From assembly GCF_019097595.1 (NCBI RefSeq), contig NC_080715.1, positions 28,147,855 to 28,211,854 of the forward strand: a stretch of 64,000 nucleotides of DNA, in the 5' to 3' direction. Positions 11,456-22,605 of the stretch are shown piece after piece (position 1 is the stretch's first letter; each line of letters opens with the position of its first letter). A program made the position numbers and the translations under genes. The notes under the pieces are model-generated. The model was not told where the DNA came from. It worked only from the letters and a program-made list of their open reading frames with translations, and ran no database searches. This DNA is from Hemibagrus wyckioides (Eukaryota > Chordata > Actinopteri > Siluriformes > Bagridae).

Positions 11456-13347
11456 TATTAGTTGGATTCTGTAGACTTTTTTTTCCCCTGCTGAATAAAA
11501 CACACACACTGATGCATCCTTTCAATTTGTCAAAGTCATTTTCTTCAGGACATAAGAACTTCTTTCCCGAATTTAGTTTTGTTTACATGACCTGTGTGTT
11601 TACAGCCAAATAACAGGTCTGTCGTATATTCCTTGCATGTTTTAACCATTAGCCGACAATTACGACAATTTCATATGGCGGAGCACGTCTGGTATTGATA
11701 TTTACCCTGAGATGAGGTTGAACCAGCAGTGTTTAAAACCCTTGTAGCTCTCAAGCAATAAGTATTAATGACCAAGCAAGGAAAAATTGCATTGTTTTAA
11801 TCCAATTTCTACAAAGAAAGCATCTCCAAGAGTGGAAAAAAAAGCCTTGAGGACATGAAGAGATTTTTTTTCCACCCTAAAGCAAATAGTAAAAAGCAGA
11901 CATTATTGACAAAGCAACAATTCCCACAATCACTGTATAACATTTCAATTAATCTTCTGGTGTTAGGAGAATGTGTTTGGGGTTTAGTTTTTTCTGTCTT
12001 GCTTTATTTTTCCCTCTTTTGCTAGCAGTCATTTACTTCACACATTTATATAACTGAAATATTACTTGAACATTCAAATTCGAACCAAAAATCATCACCA
12101 AATGAGCATAAAAAGATTTCTAAGCGCGGTTTCACTTGGCGTTTGTGTCTGTATCTATTTGTCTTTGTCCATGTCACTGGTTTCTTATGATGCTTTGCAG
12201 CTCTGTGCATCAGACAGCAGTCAGTCGTTCGGCATTGAACTTCTGCATTAATGTTGAAATGTGCCTCTTGGTATGTTCATGTTAGAAAGATTGGATTGAT
12301 GCAGAGAAAGTCGTAATTACTAGCAGGAAACTCTGAATCTCTGAGTCGGGAGCGTACAAGTAAGAAAACATGATGGAATTAACGGATGTAGTTGACGTCA
12401 AATGCTGTATGTCTTTGTACTACACATTTATCTTCCTCCAGAACGAACCTGATGTCATAATTATCACTTCCCTCAAAGTCTTTGGTCATTCTACAGCTTG
12501 GTCAGTTTCTCGAAGCACACAGCTACTTGGCTTATTGTACAGCTTTCTGCTTGATTTGGATTCTGTCTCAATAACCAGAATTAAAAAAAAAGCCTCTGGC
12601 AAATGAAGAAATGTAATTTAGCAGAACTTTAGTGACTCCTCGTACCTTTTATCCCTGTTCTTCCACTCAGTCCGATAAGAAGATTTGATACTAATCTAAA
12701 ACAACAGAGCCATCGATCGGATCTGTCTATCTGCACTGGGCTATTGACAAACCTGTTTCCAGTAAATTGGAGCTGGAAATCGTTTTTGAAAGTTTCTGAA
12801 AGTGCACAATTTTAACCAGTCTAGAAGAAAATAGCATGGAGAAACGTCTTGGAATCAGTAAGCGCTGATTTATTCTCGTGCACCCATGGCAGGTTTCGTC
12901 TGTAAATAAATCCATTACACAACAATGTGATCGTATCGCTGTGTGTAACACAAACATGAAACAAGTTGGGAAAAAACCAGATCTACTCGCTCGAGCTGTT
13001 CCTTTATATGAATTATATCGTAGAGAACAACGTTTATTAAAGACACCAGCAGGAGAATGGCACAGCATTAAAATGTCTGAAGTAATTTTTTTTTTTTTTT
13101 TGGAAAGTGTTTGTCATGAGCTGTTGAGGTGATGTGCAAGATTTCTGTGTGGTTTGTTGTTCACGCACAAGATCCAGAGATACTCTGAAAGCCGTGATAG
13201 AACACACGGAAGAAAGGGAAATCTTTACCTGAAGGCCTGATGATGTCGCAATACACACACACACACACAACTCAGTGTAACTCATGGAGGACTGCGTCTA
13301 CGTAGGTAAAAAGAGTCTCTACATAAAACATTTACCCATAAACCAGT
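11456..13347. other. intergenic, low in repeats, no gene recognised
   Basis: About 1.9 kb of AT-rich DNA, largely unique apart from a poly-T run near 13088 and a short (CA)n at 13253-13269. Short open frames (12066-12251, 12370-12606, 12727-13068) show no family signature and have no consistent splice context. Confidence 0.55.
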
Positions 13348-13511
13348 GACATTTGGCAGACACCCTCATTCAGAGTGACTTACATTTTATACTGACCAAT
13401 TGAGGGTTAAGGGCCTTGCTCAGGGGCCCATCAGTGGCAGCTTGGTGGACCTGGGATTTAAACTCACAACCTTCTGAGCAGTAGTCCAACACTTTAACCA
13501 CTAACCACTGC
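13348..13511 (-). mobile_element. tRNA-derived SINE, family A, copy 1
   Basis: Read on the minus strand it has a GTGGTTA...GTTGGACTACTG head, a tRNA B-box-like GGTTGTGAGTTTAAATCCCA, the core CACCAAGCTGCCACTGATGG...GAGCAAGGCCCTTAACCC, and a tail GTAAGTCACTCTGAATGAGG...CTGCCAAATG. The tail resembles the 3' end of the LINE at 39.5-40.06 kb. It forms an inverted pair with the copy at 13678. Confidence 0.85.
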
Positions 13512-13677
13512 CATAATGTGGAGCATAAGAACACAAGGTAGCACAAGATGAAGACAGGTTACTGAAGCACATGTTTAGCATTAGCTTAAACATCAGGACC
13601 GGTGGTTACATACTACAAACTCGCCATAATCGTAATCAATACTAACAGACTACGACTCATAGTTACTCTGGGGTTGA

Positions 13678-13843
13678 GGAAGCTTAGTGGTTACGGTGTT
13701 GGACTATTGAGCAGATGGTTGTGAGTATGAATCCCAGGGACACCAAGCTGCCACTGCTGGGCCCCTGAACAAGGCCCTTTAACCCTCAGTTGCTCAGCTG
13801 TATAAAATGTAAGTTGCTCTGGATAATAGTGTCTGCCAAATGT
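13678..13843 (+). mobile_element. tRNA-derived SINE, family A, copy 2
   Basis: The head AGCTTAGTGGTTACGG is A-box-like, and GGTTGTGAGTATGAATCCCA is B-box-like. The core is CACCAAGCTGCCACTGCTGG...AACAAGGCCC, and the tail is GTTGCTCTGGATAATAGTG...CTGCCAAATG. Spacing and order match copy 1 in opposite orientation, 166 bp away. Confidence 0.88.
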
Positions 13844-14272
13844 TGAACAGCAATTCATATGATAATATTTGCTGTATGAAAACTTTAGAAGGTTAAGTAT
13901 AAAGTTAGTTTATTAATTTATTTTCCATGAAATTTATTCCAAAAACTAGTTTGAATTGACTTTCTAATTTTTTTATTTATTTATCTATTTATTTATTTAT
14001 CTATTTATTTTATTTTTTTATTTTTGGGTGTGTGTGAACTTCTTGGGACTTCTTAAATTCTAAATTAAATTTGATCAATCACATTGGCCTATCCTTTCTG
14101 CTTGTGGTTTACCTCTCATCTTTCTTTCTTTCTTTCTTTCTTTTTCTTTCTTTGGGTCTTTCTTTTTTATTTTTTAGTTTGGGGGGGGGCAGTTGGATTG
14201 TAAGAGTTTTGCAAAATTTCCCAGCAAGACTGAATCATGTAAACATGCTGTAAACAAATTTCACCTGGCTGA

Positions 14273-14340
<68 letters not shown>

Positions 14341-14640
14341 CACACACACATACACACACACACGCATACTACAGTGCACATTAGGGAAGTGTATGTGTGT
14401 GAGTGTGTGTGTGCATGTGTGTGTGTTTACATCAGAGACAAAAGGTTTCTTTCATCATTATTAAGCTTGACACGGACTTTACAGCCAACACACACACACT
14501 TTCAAAAACTCAGTGTGTGTGTGTGTGTGTGTTTCCATTTCCAGCAGCCTCTCAGCTCTCTCGGTTTCTGTGCTTTTTTTTTTACTTGCTTTACTTTAAA
14601 CTCTTCCTCAGTAAAACGAGTGCCTGAGCTGCTAGAACAA

Positions 14641-14672
<32 letters not shown>

Positions 14673-14915
14673 ACACACACACACAATACTGTCAGAGAGA
14701 CAATAGAAAACAGCAAATTAAATCTCACTGTAGAAAATCAGATGGTGCCATTGTCAGTTGTGTGTGTGTGTGAGTGTGTGTGTGTGCGTGTGTTTGTGGC
14801 ACCGTGTTGCCGTGTGAAGTAGCTTAACGCTGCAGCTTCACAGCCACATTGTAACAATGCAAGCCACCAGTGTCTGTTTACCTTCTCTGTGTGATTTCAT
14901 CAATGAGAGACAATC

Positions 14916-14957
<42 letters not shown>

Positions 14958-15126
14958 CTAGTAGAACAAGTTTTTATGTACAATTTGTATCTCTATTCTG
15001 TCCAATTTAGCTCTTCGTGTCCCTCTCTCCTGCAGTTCCTCTGACTTTTTGTTTCACTCAGCATGTATTATTTGTACCATGTTTCTCCCTCTACATTCCC
15101 TGCAGCTCTCTCTCTCGCTCTCTCTG

Positions 15127-15165
<39 letters not shown>

Positions 15166-15960
15166 TTTTTTTCTCCTCACGGTATACCTCTGTCCATCTC
15201 AATCATTCGCTTTCTGTCCTGTCTCACTGACAGCACAGAAAAATAATGGATGTTATCAGAGACGGCTTGAGTCCATTATAGAGCTATGTTAAAAAAAAAA
15301 AAAAAGCTGATGTTGATATCAATCTAAAGACAAGTGGGATTATAAATACAGGGTGAACTACAGGAAGTTAAAAAAAAAAATGAAATACACAGAGGAACAC
15401 CTCACCTCTCGTTTGCATCCTGTCACCAGCTTGTCGAGACGTTTGGCATGTTTTTTAAAATCATTTCGTATCTTGACGTGTTTTAGCATTCCTGTCAGAA
15501 TAAGGTCAGGGCTGTGCAGCTCCCTGCGTGGGTGTGTTTGATTACTTCCATGCGGTTGTGATGAACCTCATAAACCATTTCCTGTGGTGAGGCAAGCCAG
15601 GGATGCAAAGCCATGATTTAAGCATTTGTGCACATGAAGTAGACTGTCACGATCTCGGATTCTTAATCGTTAAGCGCAAGAGTTCCTCTGAATCCAGACC
15701 CACAGATAACAACAACAACACAAAAACTGCATACAAAAAATACACAACACCAAAATTACGACCAATGAGAAATAATAAAAACACTCAAGCACTAAAATTG
15801 GAGACTCCTTCCATAAATTATGAGCAACGGATAGCTAGAATGCGAAAATGAAAGAAAATGAATATATAGAAAATGAATAACCACCTTCCAGCCAATCAGA
15901 TTCCAGAATTCAGCTGTACTGTAGTTCACTGCTATCTGTTGCTTTTAATATTCTTAATGT
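13844..15960. repeat. intergenic with long (CA)n and CT tracts
   Basis: (TTTA)n lies near 13972-14015 and TTTC-rich sequence at 14118-14165. A long interrupted (CA)n is at 14274-14372, with more CA/TG at 14390-14430, 14490-14530, 14641-14685 and 14758-14795. (AG)n is at 14921-14955, and (CT)n at 15105-15165. The remainder, including 15350-15860, shows no gene. Confidence 0.75.
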
Positions 15961-15961
15961 A

Positions 15962-16175
15962 GGTTCTAGTGGTTAAAGCTCTGGGTTATTGATCAGAAGG
16001 TTGAAAGTTCAAGCCCCAGCACCACCAACATGCCACTGCTTTGCCCTTCAGCAAGACCTTTAACCCTTTCTGCTCCAGGTATACTGTATAATAACTGCCC
16101 CTGTGCACTGATCCCTACCTCTAAAGCTGGTGATATGCAAAGAAAAGATTTCCACTGTGTAAAAATTCTTCTCTA
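15962..16175 (+). mobile_element. tRNA-derived SINE, family B, copy 1
   Basis: The head TCTAGTGGTTAAAGCTCTGG is A-box-like, followed by GGTTGAAAGTTCAAGCCCCA (B-box), then CACCACCAACATGCCACTGC...CAGCAAGACCTTTAACCCT, the core shared with family A. Its own 3' part reads GATATGCAAAGAAAAGATTT..ACTGTG. It faces an inverted copy 95 bp away. Confidence 0.82.
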
Positions 16176-16269
16176 TATCCTTTTATATCAAGAAGCAACA
16201 AGATATAAATACTGACTGGAGCCTAGTATCTGTTTTTATACATTGTCTATTTTTATTCAGAACCCCATT

Positions 16270-16474
16270 TAAGTAGCCTTTGTTTGTGATATACATTGTG
16301 ACAAATATACACAGTGAAATTCTTTCTTTGCATATCCCAGCTTTGGAGGGTTGGGGTCAGAGTTCAGGATCAGCCTTGATGGAGCAACCCTCGAGCAGAA
16401 AGGGTGGAGGTGCTGCAGTACTGGGGCTTTTAACCTGATCTTCTGATCAGCAACCTATGGCCTTAACCAGTTGA
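16270..16474 (-). mobile_element. tRNA-derived SINE, family B, copy 2
   Basis: Read on the minus strand: a TTAAGGCCATAGG head, TGATCAGAAGATCAGG, the AAAGCCCCAG B-box region, and a 3' part with GGGATATGCAAAGAAAGAAT followed by a tail like ACAAACAAAGGCTACTT. Its head abuts, or was joined to, the deleted Tc1 element that begins at about 16475. Confidence 0.82.
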
Positions 16475-16852
16475 GGGCCAAATTGTCATGGCTAGAGCCT
16501 GGATCTGAGCATCTCCAAAACTGCAACTCTTGTGGGGTGTTCCCAGTCTGCAGTGGTCAGTATTTATCAAAAGTGGTCCACGGAAGGTGGCAGTAGTGCA
16601 GCAGTGGTGAACCGGCGACAGGGTCATGGGCGGCCAAGGCTCACTGATGCACGTGGGGAGTGAAGGCTGACCCGTGTGATCCGATCCAACAGATGAGCTA
16701 CTGTTGCTCAAATTGCTGAAGAAGTTAATGCTGGTTCTGATAGAAAGGTGTCAGAATACACAATGTATGATGGGTCAGGGCTGTTTTGCCAGCAAAAGGG
16801 GGACATCCACAATATTAGGCAGGTGGTCATAATGTTATGCCTGATCGGTGTA
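16475..16852 (+). mobile_element. internally deleted Tc1/mariner element (N-terminal transposase remnant)
   Basis: Starting at AGGGCCAAATTGTCATGGCT it carries the helix-turn-helix part of a Tc1-type transposase gene (SISKTA...VGCSQSAVVS in the original frame; about 16494-16570) through GCTCAAATTGCTGAAGAAG. It then jumps at about 16768 straight to the 3' end (GGGCTGTTTTGCCAGCAAAA) and finishes with terminal repeat GTCATAATGTTATGCCTGAT. The 5' terminal repeat is gone. The missing catalytic middle corresponds to parts kept by the copies at 31.8 and 33.0 kb. Confidence 0.88.
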
Positions 16853-17195
16853 TATGCTACATCTATAAACTCCAACACAGTACAGAGACTCTTTGTGAAG
16901 TGTTCATTTCTTGCATTTATTTTTATTTTTATTTTCCTTCAAGTTTCCTCAGTTCACTGCTGCCATAGCAACAAGCGGCAATGCTAACAGAGATGCCATT
17001 AATGTCTATAACTGCTGAAGTGCCACTGAAAAGAAGAAATCTTTCATTTTTGAGAGCACAAATGCAACAACTGAGCAATCAGGTAATCTTTTTTGATATA
17101 CAGCTGATTCCACCTCTTACAGGAGATACTGTACTGTATCCGGTAATGCAAAACAACCCTTTGATTTTAGAAGTGTGTGTATGTGTGTGTGTGTA

Positions 17196-17752
17196 TACAC
17201 TACCAGTCAAAAGTTTGGACACACCTTTTAATTCAATGTTTTTTGTTTAGGGATTTATTTTCTACATTCTAGAACAATACTGGAGATTTCAAAACTATGA
17301 AATAACACACATGGACTTAAGTATTCCATATGTAATGACAACAAAAAACAGTCAGTTGTTATTTTAAGACACGAAGGTCAGGGGTTCTGGAATAGTTCTT
17401 GCAAGAACAGTATTGTCAAGTGCATTTGCAAAACCCATCAAGCACCATGATGAAACTGGCTCACATGAAGACCATCCCAGTAAAGCAAGACCAAAACTTA
17501 CCTCTGCTGCAGAGGAGAAGTTCATTTAGAGTTACCAGCCTCAGAAATCACCAGTTAACAGCACCTCAGATTAGAGCTGTTATGAAGGCTTTACAGAGCA
17601 TCAGTAGCAGACATATCTCAATATCAACTGTTCAAACGAGATTATTGTGTATTTCGGCCGCCTTCAGCATTGTTTTACAATGTAGAAAGAAATAAACATC
17701 AGGAAAGACCATGGAATTAGAAGGTGTGTCCAAACCTTTGACTGGTAGTGTA
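17196..17752 (+). mobile_element. Tc1-type deletion derivative with intact 32-bp terminal inverted repeats
   Basis: The ends read TACACTACCAGTCAAAAGTT and, inverted, TACACTACCAGTCAAAGGTT. The 32-bp repeats differ at one position, and both sides are flanked by TA. The 557-bp interior keeps transposase-gene pieces (around 17440-17640, including the AGACCATCCCAGTAAAGCAA stretch) but no catalytic DDE block. The element is non-autonomous, yet its ends look mobilisable in trans. Confidence 0.92.
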
Positions 17753-19027
17753 TATATACACAACACACCGCACAGGTATCAGTTGTGCACACAGTTTGTT
17801 GTGAACATTCTTGAGCAGGATCACATGATTTTTTCCTCGCACTCTAACAGCGTTGCAGTGGTGGGAATGTGAGTTTCCTAAAAAAAAATCTTAAATATTT
17901 CTGACAGCATTTGTTTTTTGTCACTCTAATACTACTAATATAATAAAATAATAAAATTCAGAAGGACCAACCATCATCAGTGGATATTTGAATAGATTAA
18001 ATGAGATTAGAATCTCATAAGGATACAGGAGGTAGTTTATTTAAGCATTTGTTTAAGTCACTATTGATTTTAGACACATTTAAAAAGAAATAATATTTAG
18101 AGTAAAAAGTCTTCAAGTGATGGAGAGCACTGGAGATCCCTTTCATAACTGTTAAATAAATTCTACTTTTCAGGGAAAAAAACACACGTTATCCATGATT
18201 AGATGCTTTCCTTTGTTACAAAACAACACATTTCTGAAATTATTTCTGTGTAAGTCTCATGAGAAGCATCTGCCATACAAATCACGTAATACATAATTAT
18301 ATAATGGCTAGTTCTAATCCACTAATTTGATTGGACGATCTCAATGCTGATGATCAAGTGCGCTGATGTTGCTTCTAACCAATGTTTATTGTGTGCTTTG
18401 CTCGTCTTCCATTTCCTACTCTAAAATGCTTACAGCAGAGTTAGTGACATTATCAGCCAAAATGGCAAATTACAATTAGATGAAGATGAAAAGAAAGAAA
18501 GGAAGCTAATTTCACCTTTGACAGGAATGTACAAATCAATGTGCGCTAGCTAGCCAGCTATCTGACGGGCTTTAATGGAGTGTAACTTATTCTGGGATCT
18601 TTTTCCGCTTACGGAGCAAAAAAGTAAACCGAACATTCAGGCGTATTGTGTCAGAAACGTCTCTTTATTAACTTCATGTTTATATAAATGTTTATATAGC
18701 ACTCTCAGGCTCAGAATTGTGCGGTTATACAGCTGATTTGTGCCTTTGGAGTTTCGACTGTGCCCTTGCTCGTGAGAAATCGCTTATCAACATAATAATG
18801 TCTGATGACAGAACAAATAATTACAGTGACAACAAGCGGAGTTTGTGTGTTCCCCACCCGGATAAAAATGTTTTGGTTAATTATTAAAAAAATGCTTTCA
18901 TTTATTAATATTTTTGGTTTATTGTGGTGTAACGGGGATGAAAGAGAACAAAATGTGCTGTTGTTGGAAAATTATTATCTTAAATATTTCCCTGTAACAG
19001 TACACTCCTGTCTGGTATTCCTAAATC

Positions 19028-19081
<54 letters not shown>

Positions 19082-19263
19082 CTCACTGATGGTTAAATCT
19101 CACCAGACCAAAGATAATGATCATTCTTTCATTAGAAAAATGAAAAATACTGACTCATCTGAAATCCGAATTTTTTCGTAATTTCATATTTAATTTGTCA
19201 CAAAAATCTATCCTAATTATTTTAACATGTACAGCAAGTCTATTTAATTCTCACTGCACTGGC
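17753..19263. other. AT-rich intergenic, no gene recognised
   Basis: Largely unique AT-rich sequence with (AAT)n at about 19029-19080. The open frame at 18805-19089 ends in that repeat and shows no family signature. Confidence 0.6.
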
Positions 19264-19549
19264 TCGATGATGATGATGATGACTATGACTATGACAATGA
19301 CAACGATGATGATAATGACGATGACGACGACGACGATGGTGATGATGATGATGGTGATGATGATGATGATGATGATGATGATGACTATGACAATGACAAC
19401 GATGATGATAATGACGATGACGACGATGGTGATGATGATGATGGTGATGATGATGGTGATGATGATGATGATGACTATGACAATGACAACGATGATGATA
19501 ATGACGATGACGACGACGACGATGGTGATGATGATGATGATGATGATGG
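19264..19549. repeat. GAT/GAC trinucleotide minisatellite with higher-order structure
   Basis: GAT, GAC, GGT, AAT and AAC triplets form a longer repeat. The block GACTATGACAATGACAACG recurs at about 19287, 19383 and 19473, 96 and 90 bp apart. The array is open in several frames (poly-Met/Thr on one strand, poly-His/Arg on the other) only because it consists of triplets. Confidence 0.9.
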
Positions 19550-20184
19550 CTGATCCTCACACTGCATACCTGGTCCTGGTTTAAGGGCATCTCTAAGGGC
19601 ATCACATTTGTCAGTCATAAATTATTTATTTGTTCTTGTTTTATTTCTTTTGTTCTGTCATTCTTGATTGTGTTACCCTTTTTTTATTTCTAAAATTCTG
19701 AATCCAGTAGTAAAAATCAACATATTTTGTAATCAGCTACATGTGATCAGATCATTTACCTAGACTTTTTTTTTTTTTATCTCAAAACCAGTTGCTTTAT
19801 ATCCTGCCTATCTGCTTTAAAAAATGAACACAATAAACTGCATTTATGGCCTGAATGTGAAAGTCGTGTAATTTATTTATTTATTTTTCTGTTCTACTAT
19901 TATGTAGGTGCCACAAGAAATAAAAAAAATCTTTCTGATGTGTTTTTTTTTCTTCAGAAGTGAAACCAGTCAGTGATTACACAAGGACACAGTGCAGCTG
20001 TACTTTTCATGGAGGACAGGAAAGAGCGTATTGAAAATTTAAAAATAAATAAATTAAAAAAGATTCGCAAGTCTAAGAACTTAACCTTTCTTTGTCGTGA
20101 TGTTTGTCCTTCAGTAGTACAGCTGATGTATCTGATAACAAGCTTGTATGCAGATGTTCACACAGTATTACCTGCTTCCCTGCT

Positions 20185-20219
<35 letters not shown>

Positions 20220-20474
20220 TTCTCTCTCTCTCTTTCTACCTGTTATCCATGCTCTATAGGATCACCGTGACCAATCAGAACCGTCCTCACCTCTTGAGGT
20301 GCTAATGTGAGAAGGGTTATCTGTGTCTAACCTCTGACCTTTCCCAGGCTGATCTGTTGTTTCTTGACCCTATAATCCATTACTCATAGCTATAAATATA
20401 TCAAATTGTGTAAAAAGATATCACATAGAATCATACAGAAATGCTGCTTTCATGTGTATGTGTGTGTGTGTGTT
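19550..20474. other. intergenic with (CT)n
   Basis: Nothing is recognised apart from (CT)n at 20187-20233 and short A/T runs. Confidence 0.6.
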
Positions 20475-20610
20475 TCAGATTTCATGCCTGTGTTGGGTGT
20501 AAAATGGCTGTGTTTGGGGTGTGTTTGGGAGTGTTCAAACCAAATGGGAATGATTCTTAGGCTTGCCAAATGAGTGACCATTAGGGCATTCTGAATTTCA
20601 GTAGAAAGCA
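20475..20610 (+). repeat. local duplicated segment, copy 1
   Basis: GATTTCATGCCTGTGTTGGG...GTAAAATGG, GGGTGTGTTTGGGA.TGTTC, GAATGATT.TTAG.CT.GCC, AATGAGTG.CCAT matches 23246-23370. Both copies precede a TAGAG-type satellite block by roughly 600-640 bp. A 22-bp direct repeat (GCATTCTGAATTTCAGTAGA, twice) closes this copy. Confidence 0.8.
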
Positions 20611-20744
20611 TTCTGAATTTCAGTAGATTTTATACCATGCATGTGTTTACGGTTTTAAACATAACATCTTACTTAATTCAAAGAAGTGAAAATTCAATTT
20701 GATTCCAAATATAAATGATACAATTTTACATGCATATTAATATT

Positions 20745-20840
20745 TATCTCAAATGAGCAAGCCAGAGGCAATGGTGGCAAAGAAAAACCTCCTGAGACAA
20801 CATGAGGAAGAAACTTTGATAGGAAGCATACTCAAAATGA
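20745..20840 (-). mobile_element. LINE 3'-end-like fish repeat, fragment (reverse)
   Basis: On the minus strand it reads like GAGTATGCTTCC..., TTTCTTCCTCATGTTGTCTC, AGGAGGTTTTTCTTTGCCAC and CATTGCCTCTGGCTTGCTCA. This matches the repeat at 56820-56945 and the fragment at 26335-26430. Confidence 0.75.
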
Positions 20841-21249
20841 CTGACTCTAGAGCAATCATCCTTTAAATATAAAAAAAGAGAAAGAAATAAAAAAAGAAGG
20901 AAAAAATCCATAACCACATATGGACACTATCATGATGCCATCCATCTCGAAATAGTGAATTTGTCCACAGATGCTCTCATTTTGTATCCTAATGACTAGG
21001 AATGATACCAGTCCTATACTGTGCTCATTTACTTTTTTTTCTATTTGCACTCTGGAAAAATGCACCAACACCAAGTTCCTATGCCATATGATGTGAAACT
21101 AGCATATGTTGTTGTGCGAACAAACAGATGACGCAAAATGACAGTGAACTGGATGTATTTAACGATTAATGACTGCAGTCAAAGCAAAGCAGACTGCAAA
21201 CTGTGCTCTGAGAAAATATCAAGAGCAGAAACTACAGCATCTCAATAAA

Positions 21250-22440
21250 ATCCGAGTAATCATCAGAGTAGGGTAGACAATAGTAGAATAGAGTAAAATA
21301 AAATAGAATACACTAGACTAGAGAAGAACATAGTAGAATAGAATAGAGTACAGAGGATTATAGAATAGAGTAGAATAGATAGCATAGACTTGAATAGAGT
21401 AGAATAGATTAGAGTAGCATGAAGTCGAATTGGAATTAGAATAATACAGAGCAGGCAAGAGTAGAATATAGTAAAATAAACTAGAATACAGTAGAGTAGA
21501 GAAGAATATGGTAGAGTAGAGAACAGAGTAGTGTAGAATAGATTAGATTAGCATAAAATTAAATTGAAATTGGAATAGTATAGAGCAGAATACAGTAGTG
21601 TAGAACAAAGCAAAGTGGAGTAGAGTAGAGTTGAACTGAATAAAGTAGAGTAGAACAGAGCAGAATGGAATAGAAAAGAGCTGAATTAGGCAAAGAGTAG
21701 AATAGGTCAGAGTAGAGTAGAATAGAGTATAAAACTGTAGAAAAGAGTAGAGTGAAATAGAATAGAGTTGACTTGAATAGTGTAAGACAGAGTAGAGTGG
21801 AGTTGAGTAGAATAGATTAGAGTAGTACAGAATTGAAATGAATAGAGTACAATGGTGTAGAACAGAGTAGAGTGGAACAGAGTAAAATAGATCAGAGTAG
21901 AGTAGTATAGAGTTGAAATGAATAGAGTACAATGGTGTAGAACGGATTAGAGTGGAACAGAGAAGAATAGATCAGAGCAGAGTAGTATAGAGTTGAAATG
22001 AATAGAGTACAATGGTGTAGAACGGATTAGAGTGGAACAGAGAAGAATAGATCAGAGCAGAGTAGTATAGAGTTGAAATGAATAGAGTACAATGGTGTAG
22101 AACGGATTAGAGTGGAACAGAGAAGAATAGATCAGAGCAGAGTAGTATAGAGTTGAAATGAATAGAGTACAATGGTGTAGAACGGATTAGAGTGGAACAG
22201 AGAAGAATAGATCAGAGCAGAGTAGTATAGAGTTGAAATGAATAGAGTGTAATGGTGTAGAACAGAGTAGAGTGGAATAGAATAGAGCTAAATTAATTAG
22301 TAGAGGAGAAAAGTGTAGTGCAGAACAGAGTAGAATAGAGTGGAAATGAATAGAGTAGTGTAGTGTACAGTATAATGTAGAATAGTGTAGTACACTGTAG
22401 AGTAGTATAGAGTTGAAATGAAAAGATGAAGGTAGTGTAG
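21250..22440. repeat. TAGAG/TAGAA pentamer satellite with 80-bp higher-order repeat
   Basis: This degenerate 5-bp array (AGAGT/AGAAT variants) spans about 1.2 kb. From about 21831 to 22260 it is organised in an 80-bp unit (16 pentamers): AGTTGAAATGAATAGAGTAC begins at 21911, 21991 and 22071 and 22151, with a one-to-two-base variant at 22231 and a diverged copy at 21831. Central units look identical. Tyr/Ser/Leu-rich open frames over it are artefacts. Confidence 0.93.
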
Positions 22441-22445
22441 AACAG

Positions 22446-22605
22446 TTTTGGAGCTTGGGGTCAGAGCACAGGGGCAGCTATGGAACAGTGCCCCTGGAGC
22501 AGAGAGGGTTAAGGGCCTTGCTCAGGGGCCCAACAGTGGCAGCTTGGCAGTGCTGGGACTTTAACCCTGAACTTCTGTTCAACAAACCACTTCAACTACC
22601 ACTGA
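22446..22605 (-). mobile_element. tRNA-derived SINE, family B, copy 3 (truncated)
   Basis: On the minus strand it has TTAAAGTCCCAGCACTGCCA, AGCTGCCACTGTTGGGCCCC, TGAGCAAGGCCCTTAACCCT, CTCTGCTCCAGGGGCACTGT and CTGACCCCAAGCTCCAAAA. It lies directly at the right end of the satellite block. The 3' tail after the CCAAAA region is missing. Confidence 0.82.

Noticed and set aside
19195..19605. Poly-Met/Thr frame (+) and poly-His frame (-), which could suggest a metal-binding protein
   Set aside because: Triplet repeat artefact: both strands are open and the residues mirror GAT/GAC/CAT.
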